DNA from: Levilactobacillus andaensis
GTDB lineage: Bacteria; Bacillota; Bacilli; Lactobacillales; Lactobacillaceae
Reading direction: 5' to 3'
Assembly (NCBI RefSeq): GCF_016861695.1
Contig: NZ_BOLP01000006.1
Coordinates: 102,972-166,971 of the forward strand
DNA: 64,000 nucleotides
Part shown: positions 45,417 through 54,641 of the stretch, piece by piece
Layout: every line of letters begins with the position of its first letter
Position numbering within the stretch: the stretch's first letter is position 1
Notes under the pieces: model-generated
What the model saw: the letters and a program-made list of their open reading frames with translations, nothing else
What the model was told of the DNA's origin: nothing
Databases searched by the model: none
Program-made: the position numbers and the translations under genes

Positions 45417-46262
45417 ATGAACATCGTTATTGGCCTATTGCCCGCGCTATTTTGGGGAATCCTTCCCATTTGGATGCAGGGCAAGACCGGTGGTAACTGG
45501 ACGGAACAGTTGCTTGGAACCAGTATTGGCGGCGTCATTAGCGCCATTATTTTACAGCTTATTTTTCACTACGACTACAGTCTCACGGACTTTTGGCTGT
45601 ACTTCGCATCCGGCATCTGTTGGAGTATCGGGCAAGGCGGTCTCTACTGGGGCTACGGCGCCCTGGGGGTCAATAACGCGGTCCCATTTTCCACGGCGCT
45701 GCAGATCATTGGTAACTCCCTGATTGGCGGCTGGGTCTTCGGCGAATGGGTCGGCTGGCACGACAGCGTGTTGGGCGTGATTGCCCTCCTGATTATCCTG
45801 ACCGGCGTCATGGTCAGCAACGGCATGATTCACGTCTCGCGCAAGGACCTCGGCGCCTACGTGCTGTTAGTCGTGACCTGTCTCGGCTATTGGGGTTACT
45901 CCGGCTTTCCCCACTACGCAACGGCTAAGGGACTGAACGGCTTTCTCCCGCAAACGCTGGGCATGATGGTCGGCGCGCTAATCATCTACGTTGTCGGTCG
46001 CAAACGGTTGCCGGGTCAAGATCCGTGGGGCCTGCGCAACATCACCTCCGGCTTCATTTTCGCCGTGGCCGCAGGGACCTACCTGATGTCACTGAGCCTA
46101 AATGGCCTAGTCAACGGGTTCGTGCTGAGCCAACTGAACGTGGTGGTCGCCACGCTGCTTGGCGTGATTGTCCTAAAGGAAGCCAACGTGAAAAAGTTGA
46201 TTCCTAAGGCGATTGGGCTGGCCATCTTGATTGGTGGGGCTGTGATGATGGTGACTATCTAA
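45417..46262 (+). CDS. glcU: Sugar uptake protein, GRP family (GlcU/RbsU-like)
   Basis: A 281-residue protein with ten predicted membrane segments. It opens with IVIGLLPALFWGILPIWMQG and has WSIGQGGLYWGYGALGVNNA, the GRP family signature region, then GNSLIGGWVFGEW. It probably imports glucose or another monosaccharide by proton symport. The ATG at 45417, with AGGTGATCGG upstream, is chosen; a TTG 36 bases earlier is open but overlaps the promoter. A cre site at the promoter points to CcpA control. Symbol given for family resemblance; ribose is an alternative substrate. Confidence 0.88.
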   Translation: MNIVIGLLPALFWGILPIWMQGKTGGNWTEQLLGTSIGGVISAIILQLIFHYDYSLTDFWLYFASGICWSIGQGGLYWGYGALGVNNAVPFSTALQIIGNSLIGGWVFGEWVGWHDSVLGVIALLIILTGVMVSNGMIHVSRKDLGAYVLLVVTCLGYWGYSGFPHYATAKGLNGFLPQTLGMMVGALIIYVVGRKRLPGQDPWGLRNITSGFIFAVAAGTYLMSLSLNGLVNGFVLSQLNVVVATLLGVIVLKEANVKKLIPKAIGLAILIGGAVMMVTI

Positions 46263-46367
46263 TGGGAAAATAAAGCCCCTTGTAAACGCGACCTCGCTGC
46301 TTTCAAGTATCTATAGTTGCTTTGACTGTTAAACAACGTAGAATACTACTCGGAGGCGACAACCATT

Positions 46368-46643
46368 ATGAAAAGTGACGACCTGGAACGCATTACAATT
46401 GCTATTCGACCGGACATTAGGGCTCGCGCGCAAGAGAAACTAGAATATGATGGGTTTACCCTTTCCGAATACCTACAACTCGTTTTAAACTCTGTAGCCA
46501 ATAACGGTTTACCTGAAGACTTTCTAGAACCTAATTCCGAAGTGACAGCCTCCATCTTAGAAATGGTTGATCATCTGGCTAATAACAAACCACTACCCGG
46601 TGGGAGCACCGGCGATGAATTTGAGCGTTCTTTGAACGAGTGA
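46368..46643 (+). CDS. Orphan RelB/DinJ-family antitoxin
   Basis: A 91-residue protein with a ribbon-helix-helix N-terminus (ITIAIRPDIRARAQEKLEYD, GFTLSEYLQLVLNSVANNG) of the RelB/DinJ type and a C-terminal LPGGSTGDEFERSLNE toxin-binding-like end. CGGAGG precedes the ATG. A terminator follows at 46671 and no YafQ/RelE toxin gene lies next to it. It is the second solitary antitoxin in this window. Confidence 0.87.
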   Translation: MKSDDLERITIAIRPDIRARAQEKLEYDGFTLSEYLQLVLNSVANNGLPEDFLEPNSEVTASILEMVDHLANNKPLPGGSTGDEFERSLNE

Positions 46644-46670
46644 GTCATGTTCTGAATGCACCGACCCATT

Positions 46671-46717
46671 AAAAATCACCAGTGAAGCCGACTTACCGAC
46701 TTTACTGGTGATTTTTT
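46671..46717 (+). terminator. Terminator of the RelB-type gene
   Basis: AAAAATCACCAGTGAAG pairs with CTTTACTGGTGATTTTT, followed by T's. Confidence 0.85.
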
Positions 46718-46800
46718 TGATGTCATCTTCAGATTGTGTATCACTGCCAGTTGAATGGTCGTAAATGTCTTTCAACAGTTATTGTGGCAAAAGACAATCA

Positions 46801-46986
46801 GAGCCGGAGCCAGCCAGGGATGAAGCCAGCTGTGACGACAATGTAAGTTGGGGTACTTCCCGACTTACATTGTGGGACGACCTGAGAGACGCATGAACTT
46901 TGCGGCTTTCAGGCGAGTCGGAAGCCCGCCCCACAGGCTGGAGACGTTCCCCATAGCAGGCGGAATCACTGGCTGCCGCAGTGCGA
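46801..46986 (+). repeat. Structured intergenic repeat, subtype A
   Basis: Full-length copy with a perfect upper arm CAATGTAAGT...ACTTACATTG. It lies between the RelB-type gene and the 3' end of the convergent UvrA-like gene. Confidence 0.8.
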
Positions 46987-46998
46987 CTAATTCACACT

Positions 46999-49269
46999 CT
47001 AATTCTCGTTAATCCACTGTTTCAACGCCACCCCGGTTCGCGAATCGGCGACGGTGATAGCTTCCCGTGGTGTGCCACTGTACTGAATCTGACCACCATA
47101 ACGCCCGGCGTCCGGGCCCACGTCGATCAGCCAATCCGCCTGACTGATGACCGCCAGATTGTGCTCGATAATGATCAGCGAGTTGCCCGCCGCGACCAAG
47201 TCGTTGAACAGCGTCATCAACCGCGCCGTATCCTTTAAATGCAGGCCCGCCGTCGGTTCGTCCAGCAGGTAAATCGTCCCCTGCTTGCCCAGTTCGACCG
47301 CTAATTTCAGCCGTTGGAGCTCGCCACCCGACAGCGTCGTCAATGGTTGGGCCAGCGTCAAATAGCCCAAGCCAACGCGGTCCAGATTGGCCAATTTCGC
47401 CGCTAATTTGGGCGTGTCTTGGAAGAAATCCGCAGCCGCCTTGACCGACAGTTGGAGGACCTCCGCAATATTTTTGCCCCGATACGCGTACTGGAGCGCC
47501 TCCTCACTGTACCGTTTGCCCTGACACAGCTCGCAGGTCTGAACGACGGGGTCCATGAACGCCATGTTGGTAATCGTGACGCCCTTGCCCTTGCACCGCG
47601 GACAGGCGCCCTTGCCGTTGTAGCTGAACCAACTGGTCCCCACGCGGCCGTTCGCCTGGCTAAATAGCTTCCGGATATCGTCCAAAATCCCCAGATAGGT
47701 GGCCGGCGTCGAGCGAATGTTGATGCCCACCGGCGTCTGTGCCAAGTCGATGTAGTCCTCGTGGAGCTGTGACTTCAACGCCGTTACCAGCGATGACTTC
47801 CCTGACCCAGCGACCCCGGAGATCACGGTCATCACGCCTAAGGGCACGTCAACACTCACATCTTTCAAATTGTTCTGGGTCACGTGCCGCAGTGCCAGTT
47901 GGCCGTTGGGCTGGCGTTCGCTACCCCAATGATGGGCCTTGCGCAACCATGTCCCGGTCAACGTCTCCGACGCCAACAACTCCGGCACCGTTCCCGTAAA
48001 CGTGACGGTTCCGCCGCCCTGACCGGCCTGGGGACCCATTTCGACTACGTAATCGGCAAAGGTGATCATCGCCGGATTATGTTCGACCACTAAAATGGTA
48101 TTGCCCTTTTCCTTTAACTTGGTCAACGCTTGTTTGATCAATTGGATGTCATGTGGATGCAAGCCCACGCTGGGTTCATCCAGGATGTAGACCATATCGA
48201 CCAGCGCACTTGTCAGGTATTTGGCAATCTTGATGCGTTGGGCCTCGCCACCGGACAACGAGCTGGTCCCCCGGTCGAGCGTCAGATAACCCAGACCAAT
48301 GTCGACCAACGACTGAATCTTGGTGCTGAGTTCCCGAACCACGTCGGTCGCCAGCGGCTCGGTGATGCCCTGTAAAAATGTCAGCACGTGGCGCAGGTCC
48401 ATGGCGCTGACCTCGGCAATGTTATGGCCGTTGATATGATTGGTCAGAACTTCCGGCTTCAACCGCGTTCCGTGACAAACGGGGCACGGCTTGCGGGTCA
48501 CAATTTCAGCGATGGCCTCGCGGTGGTGTTCCGCTTCCTTTTTACCGATCACCGACCGCCGAATCCGCGGCACGACGCCTTCGTACAGCGCCGTGCGCGG
48601 GAACCCTTTGCCCGGATGCTTCAGATTCTGTTGCGGCGCGTGCATCAGGAGGTCGTACTCCTCGGCCGTGTAATCCTTGATGGGCTTGTCATCGTCGAAC
48701 AGCCCACTCGTCGCGTACCGCCGCCAGCGCCAGGTGTTCGGCCCGAAGCTGACAAAGGTGATGGCGCCCTGATTCAGCGACTTCTCGGGGTCAATCAGCT
48801 TAGCCTCGTCGATGTCGTCCACGTACCCCAAGCCCTGACAGGCCGGGCACATCCCCTGCGGCAGGTTAAACGAAAAGCTGTCGGAGTACCCGATGAACGG
48901 CTTGCCAATTCGCGAGAACAACAGGTGCAACAGAGAATAAATGCCAGTGTACGTTGCCAGCGTGGACCGCGCGTTCTTGCCCAGCCGTTGTTGCTCAATG
49001 ACAATGGCGACTGGCAAGTGTTCGATGTCCTGGACGTGCGGTTGCCCGAATTTAGGCAGATATTGCTGGGTAAAACTAGGAAACGTTTCGTTTAGTTCTC
49101 GCCGCGAAGCCGCCGCAATCGTATCAAAGACCAGCGATGACTTTCCCGACCCCGACAGGCCGACAAACACCGTCGTCTGGTACTTGGGTACCCGCAAATT
49201 TACGTGCTGCAGGTTGTTTTGGGTGGCATCCTTGATGTCGATGTATCCCGATTTAAAAGTTGGTTGCAT
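46999..49269 (-). CDS. UvrA-like ABC ATPase (short UvrA2 type)
   Basis: A 756-residue protein with two UvrA-type ATPase halves: Walker A GLSGSGKSS (about 36-44) and GVAGSGKSS (about 484-492), and signatures LSGGEAQRIKIA and LSGGELQRLKLA. Zinc-binding Cys pairs are present (CPACQGLGYV, CPVCHGTRLK, CPRCKGKGV, CELCQGKRY). It is about 190 residues shorter than the repair UvrA, fitting the UvrA2/DrrC-like class that lacks the UvrB-binding part. Such proteins are tied to tolerance of DNA-binding drugs or DNA damage. GAGGAG lies 6-7 bases before the ATG. Single gene, with repeats on both sides. Confidence 0.93.
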   Translation of the reverse strand: MQPTFKSGYIDIKDATQNNLQHVNLRVPKYQTTVFVGLSGSGKSSLVFDTIAAASRRELNETFPSFTQQYLPKFGQPHVQDIEHLPVAIVIEQQRLGKNARSTLATYTGIYSLLHLLFSRIGKPFIGYSDSFSFNLPQGMCPACQGLGYVDDIDEAKLIDPEKSLNQGAITFVSFGPNTWRWRRYATSGLFDDDKPIKDYTAEEYDLLMHAPQQNLKHPGKGFPRTALYEGVVPRIRRSVIGKKEAEHHREAIAEIVTRKPCPVCHGTRLKPEVLTNHINGHNIAEVSAMDLRHVLTFLQGITEPLATDVVRELSTKIQSLVDIGLGYLTLDRGTSSLSGGEAQRIKIAKYLTSALVDMVYILDEPSVGLHPHDIQLIKQALTKLKEKGNTILVVEHNPAMITFADYVVEMGPQAGQGGGTVTFTGTVPELLASETLTGTWLRKAHHWGSERQPNGQLALRHVTQNNLKDVSVDVPLGVMTVISGVAGSGKSSLVTALKSQLHEDYIDLAQTPVGINIRSTPATYLGILDDIRKLFSQANGRVGTSWFSYNGKGACPRCKGKGVTITNMAFMDPVVQTCELCQGKRYSEEALQYAYRGKNIAEVLQLSVKAAADFFQDTPKLAAKLANLDRVGLGYLTLAQPLTTLSGGELQRLKLAVELGKQGTIYLLDEPTAGLHLKDTARLMTLFNDLVAAGNSLIIIEHNLAVISQADWLIDVGPDAGRYGGQIQYSGTPREAITVADSRTGVALKQWINEN

Positions 49270-49363
49270 CCCGTTGCTCCTCTCTTCATCTCATCTCAAC
49301 TGCTACGTTTCCCACCATACCATATTCTAAAATTTTCCGCTTAATGTGGGGCTAGAAATTCCG

Positions 49364-49538
49364 TCTTCGGCTGGCAGAAACTCCACCCTGTGGGGCAGGC
49401 CTGGGGCCTGAGGAGCGGTCCCCAGGGCGACTTGCAGCCTCAAAAATCGAGTCTTCAAGCTCGGCCCCTCCTCTAAGGCTGAGAAGGCCACTCAGTCTAA
49501 GAGAACCGACACGGGGTTCCGTTCCCGCCAGCCTTCGA
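49364..49538 (-). repeat. Structured intergenic repeat, subtype B
   Basis: Ends GGCTGGC and GCCAGCC pair. It has the CCTGTGGGG block, the CTGGGG/CCCCAG arm and a CTAAGGCTGAG...CTCAGTCTAAG arm. It lies upstream of the UvrA2-like gene. The following 220 bases show nothing recognisable. Confidence 0.75.
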
Positions 49539-49761
49539 CTACATTGTGCTTAGACCATAGATTGACGTAATGGCTACTTTAGTGAGCGAAAAACCAGAGC
49601 TAGCATTCTGAACTGAATAGAGAGGGGATAACTTCTAGCCACCTTCTAATCGAACCATTTGAAGCACCAATTCTAATCACATCAGCAGCAGAGGCTCAGC
49701 AAGTATATCGTATAAAACCCGCGTCATCATTCACCACTTTCTGGCGGTATAACCTCAACCA

Positions 49762-49948
49762 AAGCCGGAGGAGGCCAGGGACGGAGCCAGCCGTGGTAAT
49801 GGCGTTGGCTGGCGTCTTTTGCTAGCCTAGGCCATGGGCGAATTTTAAGACACGCGCTTTTCGTGGCTTCAAATCGAGCGAGAAGACTGGTGGGTTTCCA
49901 GCCTGAAGCGTCCCCACAGCAGGCGTAGTCTCTGGCAGCCGCAGTGCG
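49762..49948 (+). repeat. Structured intergenic repeat, subtype A
   Basis: Full-length copy, upper arm GTTGGCTGGC...GCTAGCCTA. It lies about 220 bases after a subtype B copy and just before the YagU gene. Confidence 0.78.
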
Positions 49949-50059
49949 AACAGCCCCAGCCAATCCCAATTCTGTGCATCACGCTACAAGCTAATTTTTA
50001 CCTAAACTGTCGCGAGAGGCATATACTTTATTCTGTGATTAACATTGAAGGAGGAATCA

Positions 50060-50590
50060 ATGATGTCCTTATTTAAATCTAAAAAACGCCAGCCCCTCGA
50101 CCTGAAGGCGGCCGTCATTGCTGGCGGTGCTGCCGGGGTCATTTCTGGACTGGTCAAGCTGGGCTGGGAAAATGTCCTGCCACCGCGTACCGAGGAACGC
50201 GACGCCACGAACCCACCGCAGACCTTGCTCGAACAATTCGGCGTGCCTGCTAAGGTCACTCACGCCACCTACCACTACTCCGGTCACGAATTGCCATGGG
50301 TCAGCTACGTGATTCATTTTGGCTTTTCAACCACTTTTGCCGTCCTCTATCAAATCATCGGTGAGAAGCTGCCCGCCGTTAAGAAGGACGCCGGCACCTG
50401 GTTTGGCCTCGCCATCTGGGTCGCCTTTCACCTCGGCATCATGCCGCTGATGGGCACCGTACCCGCTCCCGAGAACCAGCCAAAAGAAGAACACATCTCC
50501 GAATCCCTCGGTCACGTGGCGTGGATGGTCACCAACGATTTGGTCGGCGCCGAAGTTTACCGCCGCTTAGTCGCTGAGAAAAATAAATAG
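50060..50590 (+). CDS. YagU family membrane protein (DUF1440)
   Basis: A 176-residue inner-membrane protein with about three or four membrane segments (VIAGGAAGVISGLVKLGWEN, YVIHFGFSTTFAVLYQIIG, GLAIWVAFHLGIMPLMG) and conserved blocks ESLGHVAWMVTNDLVGAEVYRR near the C-terminus. E. coli YagU is linked to acid resistance; a like role here is inference. AAGGAGG lies just upstream; ATG 50063, one codon later, is an equally good start. A terminator follows. Confidence 0.88.
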   Translation: MMSLFKSKKRQPLDLKAAVIAGGAAGVISGLVKLGWENVLPPRTEERDATNPPQTLLEQFGVPAKVTHATYHYSGHELPWVSYVIHFGFSTTFAVLYQIIGEKLPAVKKDAGTWFGLAIWVAFHLGIMPLMGTVPAPENQPKEEHISESLGHVAWMVTNDLVGAEVYRRLVAEKNK

Positions 50591-50598
50591 TAATGTTC

Positions 50599-50633
50599 AG
50601 GGCCAACCCTTCCGTCTCAGCGGTTGGCCCTTT
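50599..50633 (+). terminator. Terminator of the YagU gene
   Basis: AGGGCCAACC pairs with GGTTGGCCCT; the T-run is short. Confidence 0.65.
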
Positions 50634-50669
50634 GTATCCCCCCATTTTCTTCCTTAGGAGGCTTGCCCT

Positions 50670-51986
50670 TTGAATCAACCTTGGCAAACAAAATGGCCGG
50701 AACGCATCAGCTACGGTCTCAGTGACGCGGCCGACAACCTGGTCTTTCAGATGATGACCACCTACCTGCTCTTCTTTTACACCGACGTCTACGGCCTGTC
50801 CGCCAGTGCTGCCGCCATCCTCTTCATCGTGGCGCGCCTCGCCGACGTGGTCGAAAGCCTCATCATTGGCCTCATGATCGACCGCACGCATTCCAAATGG
50901 GGCAAGAGTCGGCCATTCTTTCTCTGGTACGCGCTCCCCTACGTGCTCTTCGCCGTCCTGACCTTCGTCACTCCACCGTTTAGCGGGAGTGGCAAACTCA
51001 TCTGGGCCTACGTGACCTACCTGGGGCTAGGATTCTTCTACACCGCGGTCAACCTCCCCATCACATCGATCCTGCCGACCATGACGCAAAATACATGGGA
51101 ACTGACCCTGCTTGGCGTCATTCGCCAATTCGGTGGCAGTTCCGTGCAGATCATCGTGGCCATCTTTACCCTGCCACTGGTCGCCCTCTTTGGCCACGGC
51201 AGCCAACAACGCGGTTTCCTATTGACCATCGTGTTATTCGGCCTGATTTCCCTCGCCCTCATCTGGAACACCTTTTTCCACGTCCGCGAGCGGTTTACCG
51301 ATTCCGAGCAATCCCACCAATCCTGGCGAGCAGTGGGTGCCATGCTACGGAAAAATCAGCCGTGGTTGGTCATTTCCGTGGTCATCCTGTTGTACTGGCT
51401 GACGACCGCGATTAAAAATCAGACCACCATTTACTATTTCAAATACATTCAACACAGCGTAGCGCTGGTTCCGTGGGCCAACAGCTTCACCTTTGCCGCG
51501 CTGATCGGCGTGTTGCTCATCGTTCACGCGGCCGACCGCTGGGGCAAGAAGCGCACTATGCTTGGTGGCATCGCGCTCGCCGCCATAGGCCAACTGATTC
51601 TGACCGTGGGCGTGCTGCTCAACCACCTCGTCGTTTTATTTGCCGGCATCCTGATCAACTCGATCGGCAACGGCCTCATCATCGGCCTCGTCTCCATCAT
51701 GATTGCCGACACGATTCGCTACGGGATGGCGATGGGGATTCAGGCTGAGGGCATCCTGGCGTCGACCGATGATTTTGGCGTCAACGTTGGGCTGGGACTC
51801 GGTGGCCTGGTGACGGCGGGGCTTTTCCATTTCTCGGGCTACGTCGCTAACCACGCGCAAAACGCTGCGACCCAGCACATGATCACGCTCAACTACGCCT
51901 GGCTGCCGCTGATCCTGTACCTCGTGATGTTCGCCATCCTCCTGTTGTATAATGAACGTAGACTAATGGCCGCGATTGACCCGTAA
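50670..51986 (+). CDS. GPH-family sugar:cation symporter
   Basis: A 438-residue protein with 12 membrane segments of the glycoside-pentoside-hexuronide family. It shows the N-terminal RISYGLSDAADNLVFQMMTT, MIDRTHSKWGKSRPFFLWYA (family hallmark loop) and TIRYGMAMGIQAEGILAS. It lacks the C-terminal EIIA-like domain of LacS, so it is not PTS-regulated in that way. The start is TTG at 50670, with TTAGGAGG upstream. The next gene, 36 bases on, encodes a sugar O-acetyltransferase, suggesting a small glycoside-use operon. The sugar is unknown. Confidence 0.9.
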   Translation: MNQPWQTKWPERISYGLSDAADNLVFQMMTTYLLFFYTDVYGLSASAAAILFIVARLADVVESLIIGLMIDRTHSKWGKSRPFFLWYALPYVLFAVLTFVTPPFSGSGKLIWAYVTYLGLGFFYTAVNLPITSILPTMTQNTWELTLLGVIRQFGGSSVQIIVAIFTLPLVALFGHGSQQRGFLLTIVLFGLISLALIWNTFFHVRERFTDSEQSHQSWRAVGAMLRKNQPWLVISVVILLYWLTTAIKNQTTIYYFKYIQHSVALVPWANSFTFAALIGVLLIVHAADRWGKKRTMLGGIALAAIGQLILTVGVLLNHLVVLFAGILINSIGNGLIIGLVSIMIADTIRYGMAMGIQAEGILASTDDFGVNVGLGLGGLVTAGLFHFSGYVANHAQNAATQHMITLNYAWLPLILYLVMFAILLLYNERRLMAAIDP

Positions 51987-52022
51987 TGCCAGTCGCCACG
52001 CCACCTGAAAGGACCCGTTCAC

Positions 52023-52637
52023 ATGGAAGAAAAAGACAAACTGCACACCGTCGACCTCTACCTGCCCGGCGACGACAGCATCGCTATCGAACAGGAAAAA
52101 TGTTTAGACCAACTCTACGACTTCAACCAGACGCGACCAACGGAAGGGGCTAAACGCCAAGCCATGCTCAAGGAAATGTTCGCCAGCATCGGTCCGGACT
52201 GCTACATCGAACCGCCATTTCACAGCAACTTCGGTGGGCATCACGTCCACTTCGGCGCGCACATCTACGCCAACTTCAACCTCACCATGGTCGACGACAC
52301 CTACATCTACGTCGGCGACCACACCATGTTCGGCCCGAACGTGACCATCGCCACGGCCGGCCACCCCATCCTGCCTGAACTCCGCCAACAGGAATACCAG
52401 TACAACGCGCCGGTTCATATCGGCAAAAATTGTTGGCTGGGGGCGGGCGTCATCGTGCTCCCCGGCATCACGATCGGTGACAACGTCGTCATCGGTGCCG
52501 GTAGCATCGTCACCAAAGACCTGCCAGACAACGTAGTGGCGGTCGGCAATCCCTGCCACGTCATGCGGCCAGTCAACGACCACGACCGCGAGTTCTACTT
52601 CAAGGACCATCGGATCAACCCGGACCTTTTGAAATAG
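52023..52637 (+). CDS. Sugar O-acetyltransferase (LacA/Maa-type hexapeptide protein)
   Basis: A 204-residue left-handed beta-helix acyltransferase. An N-terminal helical domain (about 1-60) is followed by hexapeptide turns ([35 protein letters not shown]), the catalytic His in TAGHP, then [20 protein letters not shown] and [20 protein letters not shown]. It transfers acetyl from acetyl-CoA to a sugar hydroxyl, often in detoxifying non-metabolised glycosides. It lies downstream of the GPH symporter in the same operon. AAAGGA is 9 bases before the ATG. Confidence 0.92.
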   Translation: MEEKDKLHTVDLYLPGDDSIAIEQEKCLDQLYDFNQTRPTEGAKRQAMLKEMFASIGPDCYIEPPFHSNFGGHHVHFGAHIYANFNLTMVDDTYIYVGDHTMFGPNVTIATAGHPILPELRQQEYQYNAPVHIGKNCWLGAGVIVLPGITIGDNVVIGAGSIVTKDLPDNVVAVGNPCHVMRPVNDHDREFYFKDHRINPDLLK

Positions 52638-52639
52638 TC

Positions 52640-52850
52640 TCTGCCAGCGGTCAAAACCAGTATTGTCTCTGCCAGCGCCTTACCGGGCAGTCAAAATAGG
52701 CTGGAACGCTGTGAACACGATTTTGAGCTCAGAGTTCAGGTCTCAAAACTCGGTTCTGTCTAACCTGAGCAGACCACTCAGCTAAGACAGTGCCACGGCT
52801 GAGCCTATTTTGACTGCCCTCACGGCTGATATTGGTTTTTGATGAACCGT
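52640..52850 (-). repeat. Structured intergenic repeat, subtype C, with outer stem
   Basis: The inner core 52685-52818 closes with GGGCAGTCAAAATAGGCT and GAGCCTATTTTGACTGCCC. Inside are TTGAGCTCAGAGTTC and TAACCTGAGC...GCTAAGACAG arms. An outer stem (TCAAAACCAGTAT opposite ATATTGGTTTT) extends it on both sides. CTCTGCCAGCG occurs twice at its left. Confidence 0.6.
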
Positions 52851-52886
52851 TTGATTCTGACCACTAAATAATATACTGAAAATAAT

Positions 52887-52933
52887 AAGCGCTAGGATTG
52901 TCCATCATTAACATGGACAGTTCTGGCGCTTTT
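52887..52933 (+). terminator. Rho-independent terminator
   Basis: AAGCGCTAG/CTGGCGCTT with inner GTCCAT/ATGGAC and a T-run. It may be the end of the GPH symporter operon, beyond the subtype C repeat. Confidence 0.65.
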
Positions 52934-53203
52934 CTCGTAACATGATAAGTGATTATGGAAACTGATTGAGTGAGTCCACTACAGTACCCCTGACCGTTGT
53001 TGGACAGACTGACTGGACTCGCCCCCCTAACCTCTATGATGACAACCATCCACTCAAAGTCGAAGCCAGCCACACTCTTCATGACGCCGAATGACAAGCA
53101 GTCACTAAAATCGACTGAGCGAATCCTCTATATAACTGTTGACCGCCACCCAGCCACTGACCGGTCTCGGCTTTAAACTTCTATGATGGCAATCATCAAT
53201 CTA

Positions 53204-53389
53204 AAGCCGGAGGCGGCCAGGGATGGAGCCAGCTGTGTCGACGATGTTTGTCGGGGTTCTTTCCCGACTTACATCGTGGGACGACCTCAGAGACACGCGA
53301 TTTTCGTGGCTTTGAGGCGAGCCGGAAGCCCGCCCTCTCAGGCTGGAGGCGTTCCCCATAGCAGGCGGAATCCCTGGCAGCCGCAGTGC
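53204..53389 (+). repeat. Structured intergenic repeat, subtype A
   Basis: Full-length copy with arm CGATGTTTGTCGGG...CCCGACTTACATCG. It lies between the GPH operon and the 3' end of the convergent MarR gene. The 60 bases before it resemble 52990-53068, an imperfect direct repeat. Confidence 0.8.
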
Positions 53390-53419
53390 TGACATTCATC
53401 ACAAATCCCGTCAGCCATC

Positions 53420-53459
53420 AAAAAAAAGACGACCAGTCAGTTACACAGGTCGTCGTCTC
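53420..53459 (-). terminator. Terminator of the MarR gene
   Basis: GACGACC pairs with GGTCGTC and is followed on the minus strand by a run of T's. Confidence 0.8.
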
Positions 53460-53474
53460 AAAAATTTCATTTAA

Positions 53475-53999
53475 TTAGCTCCGGCGGCTCCGATTGGAGT
53501 TCCGGCGCTTGTCATGCAAGCTATCAAAGCCGACAAAACCAGCCGCAATGGCGCGTTCGTTAGCCTTGTGGAGCACTTCGATAAAGTGTTCCGCTTCGTC
53601 CTTGCCGAAGAAGCCTAACCAACGATGGAACCGTTCGTCCGTAGCCTGGGCCAAGTTCCGTTGTACCCGGCTCCCAGCAGCGGTTAAGGTAATATACTTC
53701 ACCCGCCGGTCATTAGGGTCAACCTTTTGCATCACGTAGTTTTCCTTCAGCAAAACGTTGACCTGCCGTGCAATCGCACTCTTGGAGACGCCCTCTAACT
53801 TAGCTAACTCAACTAAGGTCTGGCCGTTCTTGCTCCGCGCAACGTTGTCCATCACCATGTAGGCCTCAAAAGTCAGATTGTACTTCTGAGTGGGAATGGA
53901 AACGAAGTCGCCGATGTACTTGAAGATGTGCATGTACAAATCGTCAAATTCTTTTTTCAGTTGGGCTTCCGTTACAGCCTCATTAGTCGTTTCAGTCAT
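53475..53999 (-). CDS. MarR-family transcriptional regulator
   Basis: A 174-residue winged-helix regulator. The DNA-binding part shows TLVELAKLEGVSKSAIARQV (HTH) and QKVDPNDRRVKYITLTAAG, the MarR wing with the conserved DxRR. The C-terminal tail is basic (HDKRRNSNRSRRS), longer than usual, and may add DNA contacts. The ATG 53999 gives the family-typical N-terminus; an AAGGAG lies farther upstream than usual. Single gene. Likely ligands are phenolic or oxidative compounds, as for the family, without direct evidence here. Confidence 0.88.
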   Translation of the reverse strand: MTETTNEAVTEAQLKKEFDDLYMHIFKYIGDFVSIPTQKYNLTFEAYMVMDNVARSKNGQTLVELAKLEGVSKSAIARQVNVLLKENYVMQKVDPNDRRVKYITLTAAGSRVQRNLAQATDERFHRWLGFFGKDEAEHFIEVLHKANERAIAAGFVGFDSLHDKRRNSNRSRRS

Positions 54000-54185
54000 T
54001 ATCAGTCCATTACTCCTTCTAAGGCAGCGGTAGACACTGCCTTTTTCTCTTAAGAATTGCACAGCTACGGAACTTAATTGTAGCTGATAATTATTACCAC
54101 GTCACCAACCAATGTTTCTAAAGTGGCTAACCCTACTATTATTTCACTATCCAATTAAGTAACCGGGTAAAATGAAATTTTAGGT

Positions 54186-54213
54186 TTGCAAATGCGAACA
54201 TCCGTTCTATAAT
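54186..54213 (+). promoter_or_regulatory. Promoter of the small gene at 54239
   Basis: TTGCAA (54186-54191) and TATAAT (54208-54213), 16-base spacer. An upstream in-frame ATG at 54212 overlaps the -10 element, so translation must start later. Confidence 0.7.
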
Positions 54214-54238
54214 GGAATTAATCTTTTCCGAGGACGTG

Positions 54239-54490
54239 ATGAGACTTATGCAACTTGCTAGCCAACAAATTCGACCCCTACTTCGAGCCGCTTATCAAAA
54301 TAATCAAATAACTTCACTAATATTTCATGACGTGACGTACACAGGAACCGTTGACTACCTCACCGACTCGACCGTTTACTTAGGCCTCACGGCGGGCAGA
54401 TCACGGCAGATTCCACTGACCCAAATCACGCAGGTCAACTTACACCAATCGCAACCTTGGTGGCACCTTTACGAACAGAATGCCAAGTAG
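54239..54490 (+). CDS. Small protein of unknown function (YolD-like size)
   Basis: An 83-residue soluble protein with an N-terminal helix (QLASQQIRPLLRAAYQNNQ) followed by a beta-rich part (TSLIFHDVTYTGTVDYLTD, TVYLGLTAGRSRQIPLTQIT, QVNLHQ), resembling a small Sm/YolD-like barrel. The start at 54239 follows GAGG and lies about 20 bases after the expected transcription start; the longer frame would begin in the promoter. No family could be named with confidence. Confidence 0.7.
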   Translation: MRLMQLASQQIRPLLRAAYQNNQITSLIFHDVTYTGTVDYLTDSTVYLGLTAGRSRQIPLTQITQVNLHQSQPWWHLYEQNAK

Positions 54491-54596
54491 CTTCTCTTAG
54501 TATCACCTCTCCCGCAATAAAAAGAAACCCTTTTCGCGAAATTGTTGCTTTTTTCTTTACAATTAGCAACAAACGTTACGTTTATTGAACCCGTTC

Positions 54597-54641
54597 GGCT
54601 TTTTTCCGTGCATTCTACGCGGAGAAAAGCCCTTTTTTGTT
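54597..54641 (+). terminator. Rho-independent terminator
   Basis: GGCTTTTTTCCGTG pairs with CGCGGAGAAAAGCC and is followed by CTTTTTTG. It lies about 110 bases past the small gene at 54239. Confidence 0.65.

Noticed and set aside
48388..49095. 235-residue plus-strand ORF opposite the UvrA2-like gene
   Set aside because: Antisense shadow of a GC-rich gene; composition (Arg, Gln, Val, Pro) is typical of such shadows and there is no start signal.
52990..53210. Imperfect direct repeat of about 60 bases before the repeat at 53204
   Set aside because: Similarity (CTATGATG-CAA-CATC cores) is visible but too degraded to call a duplication or target-site copy.
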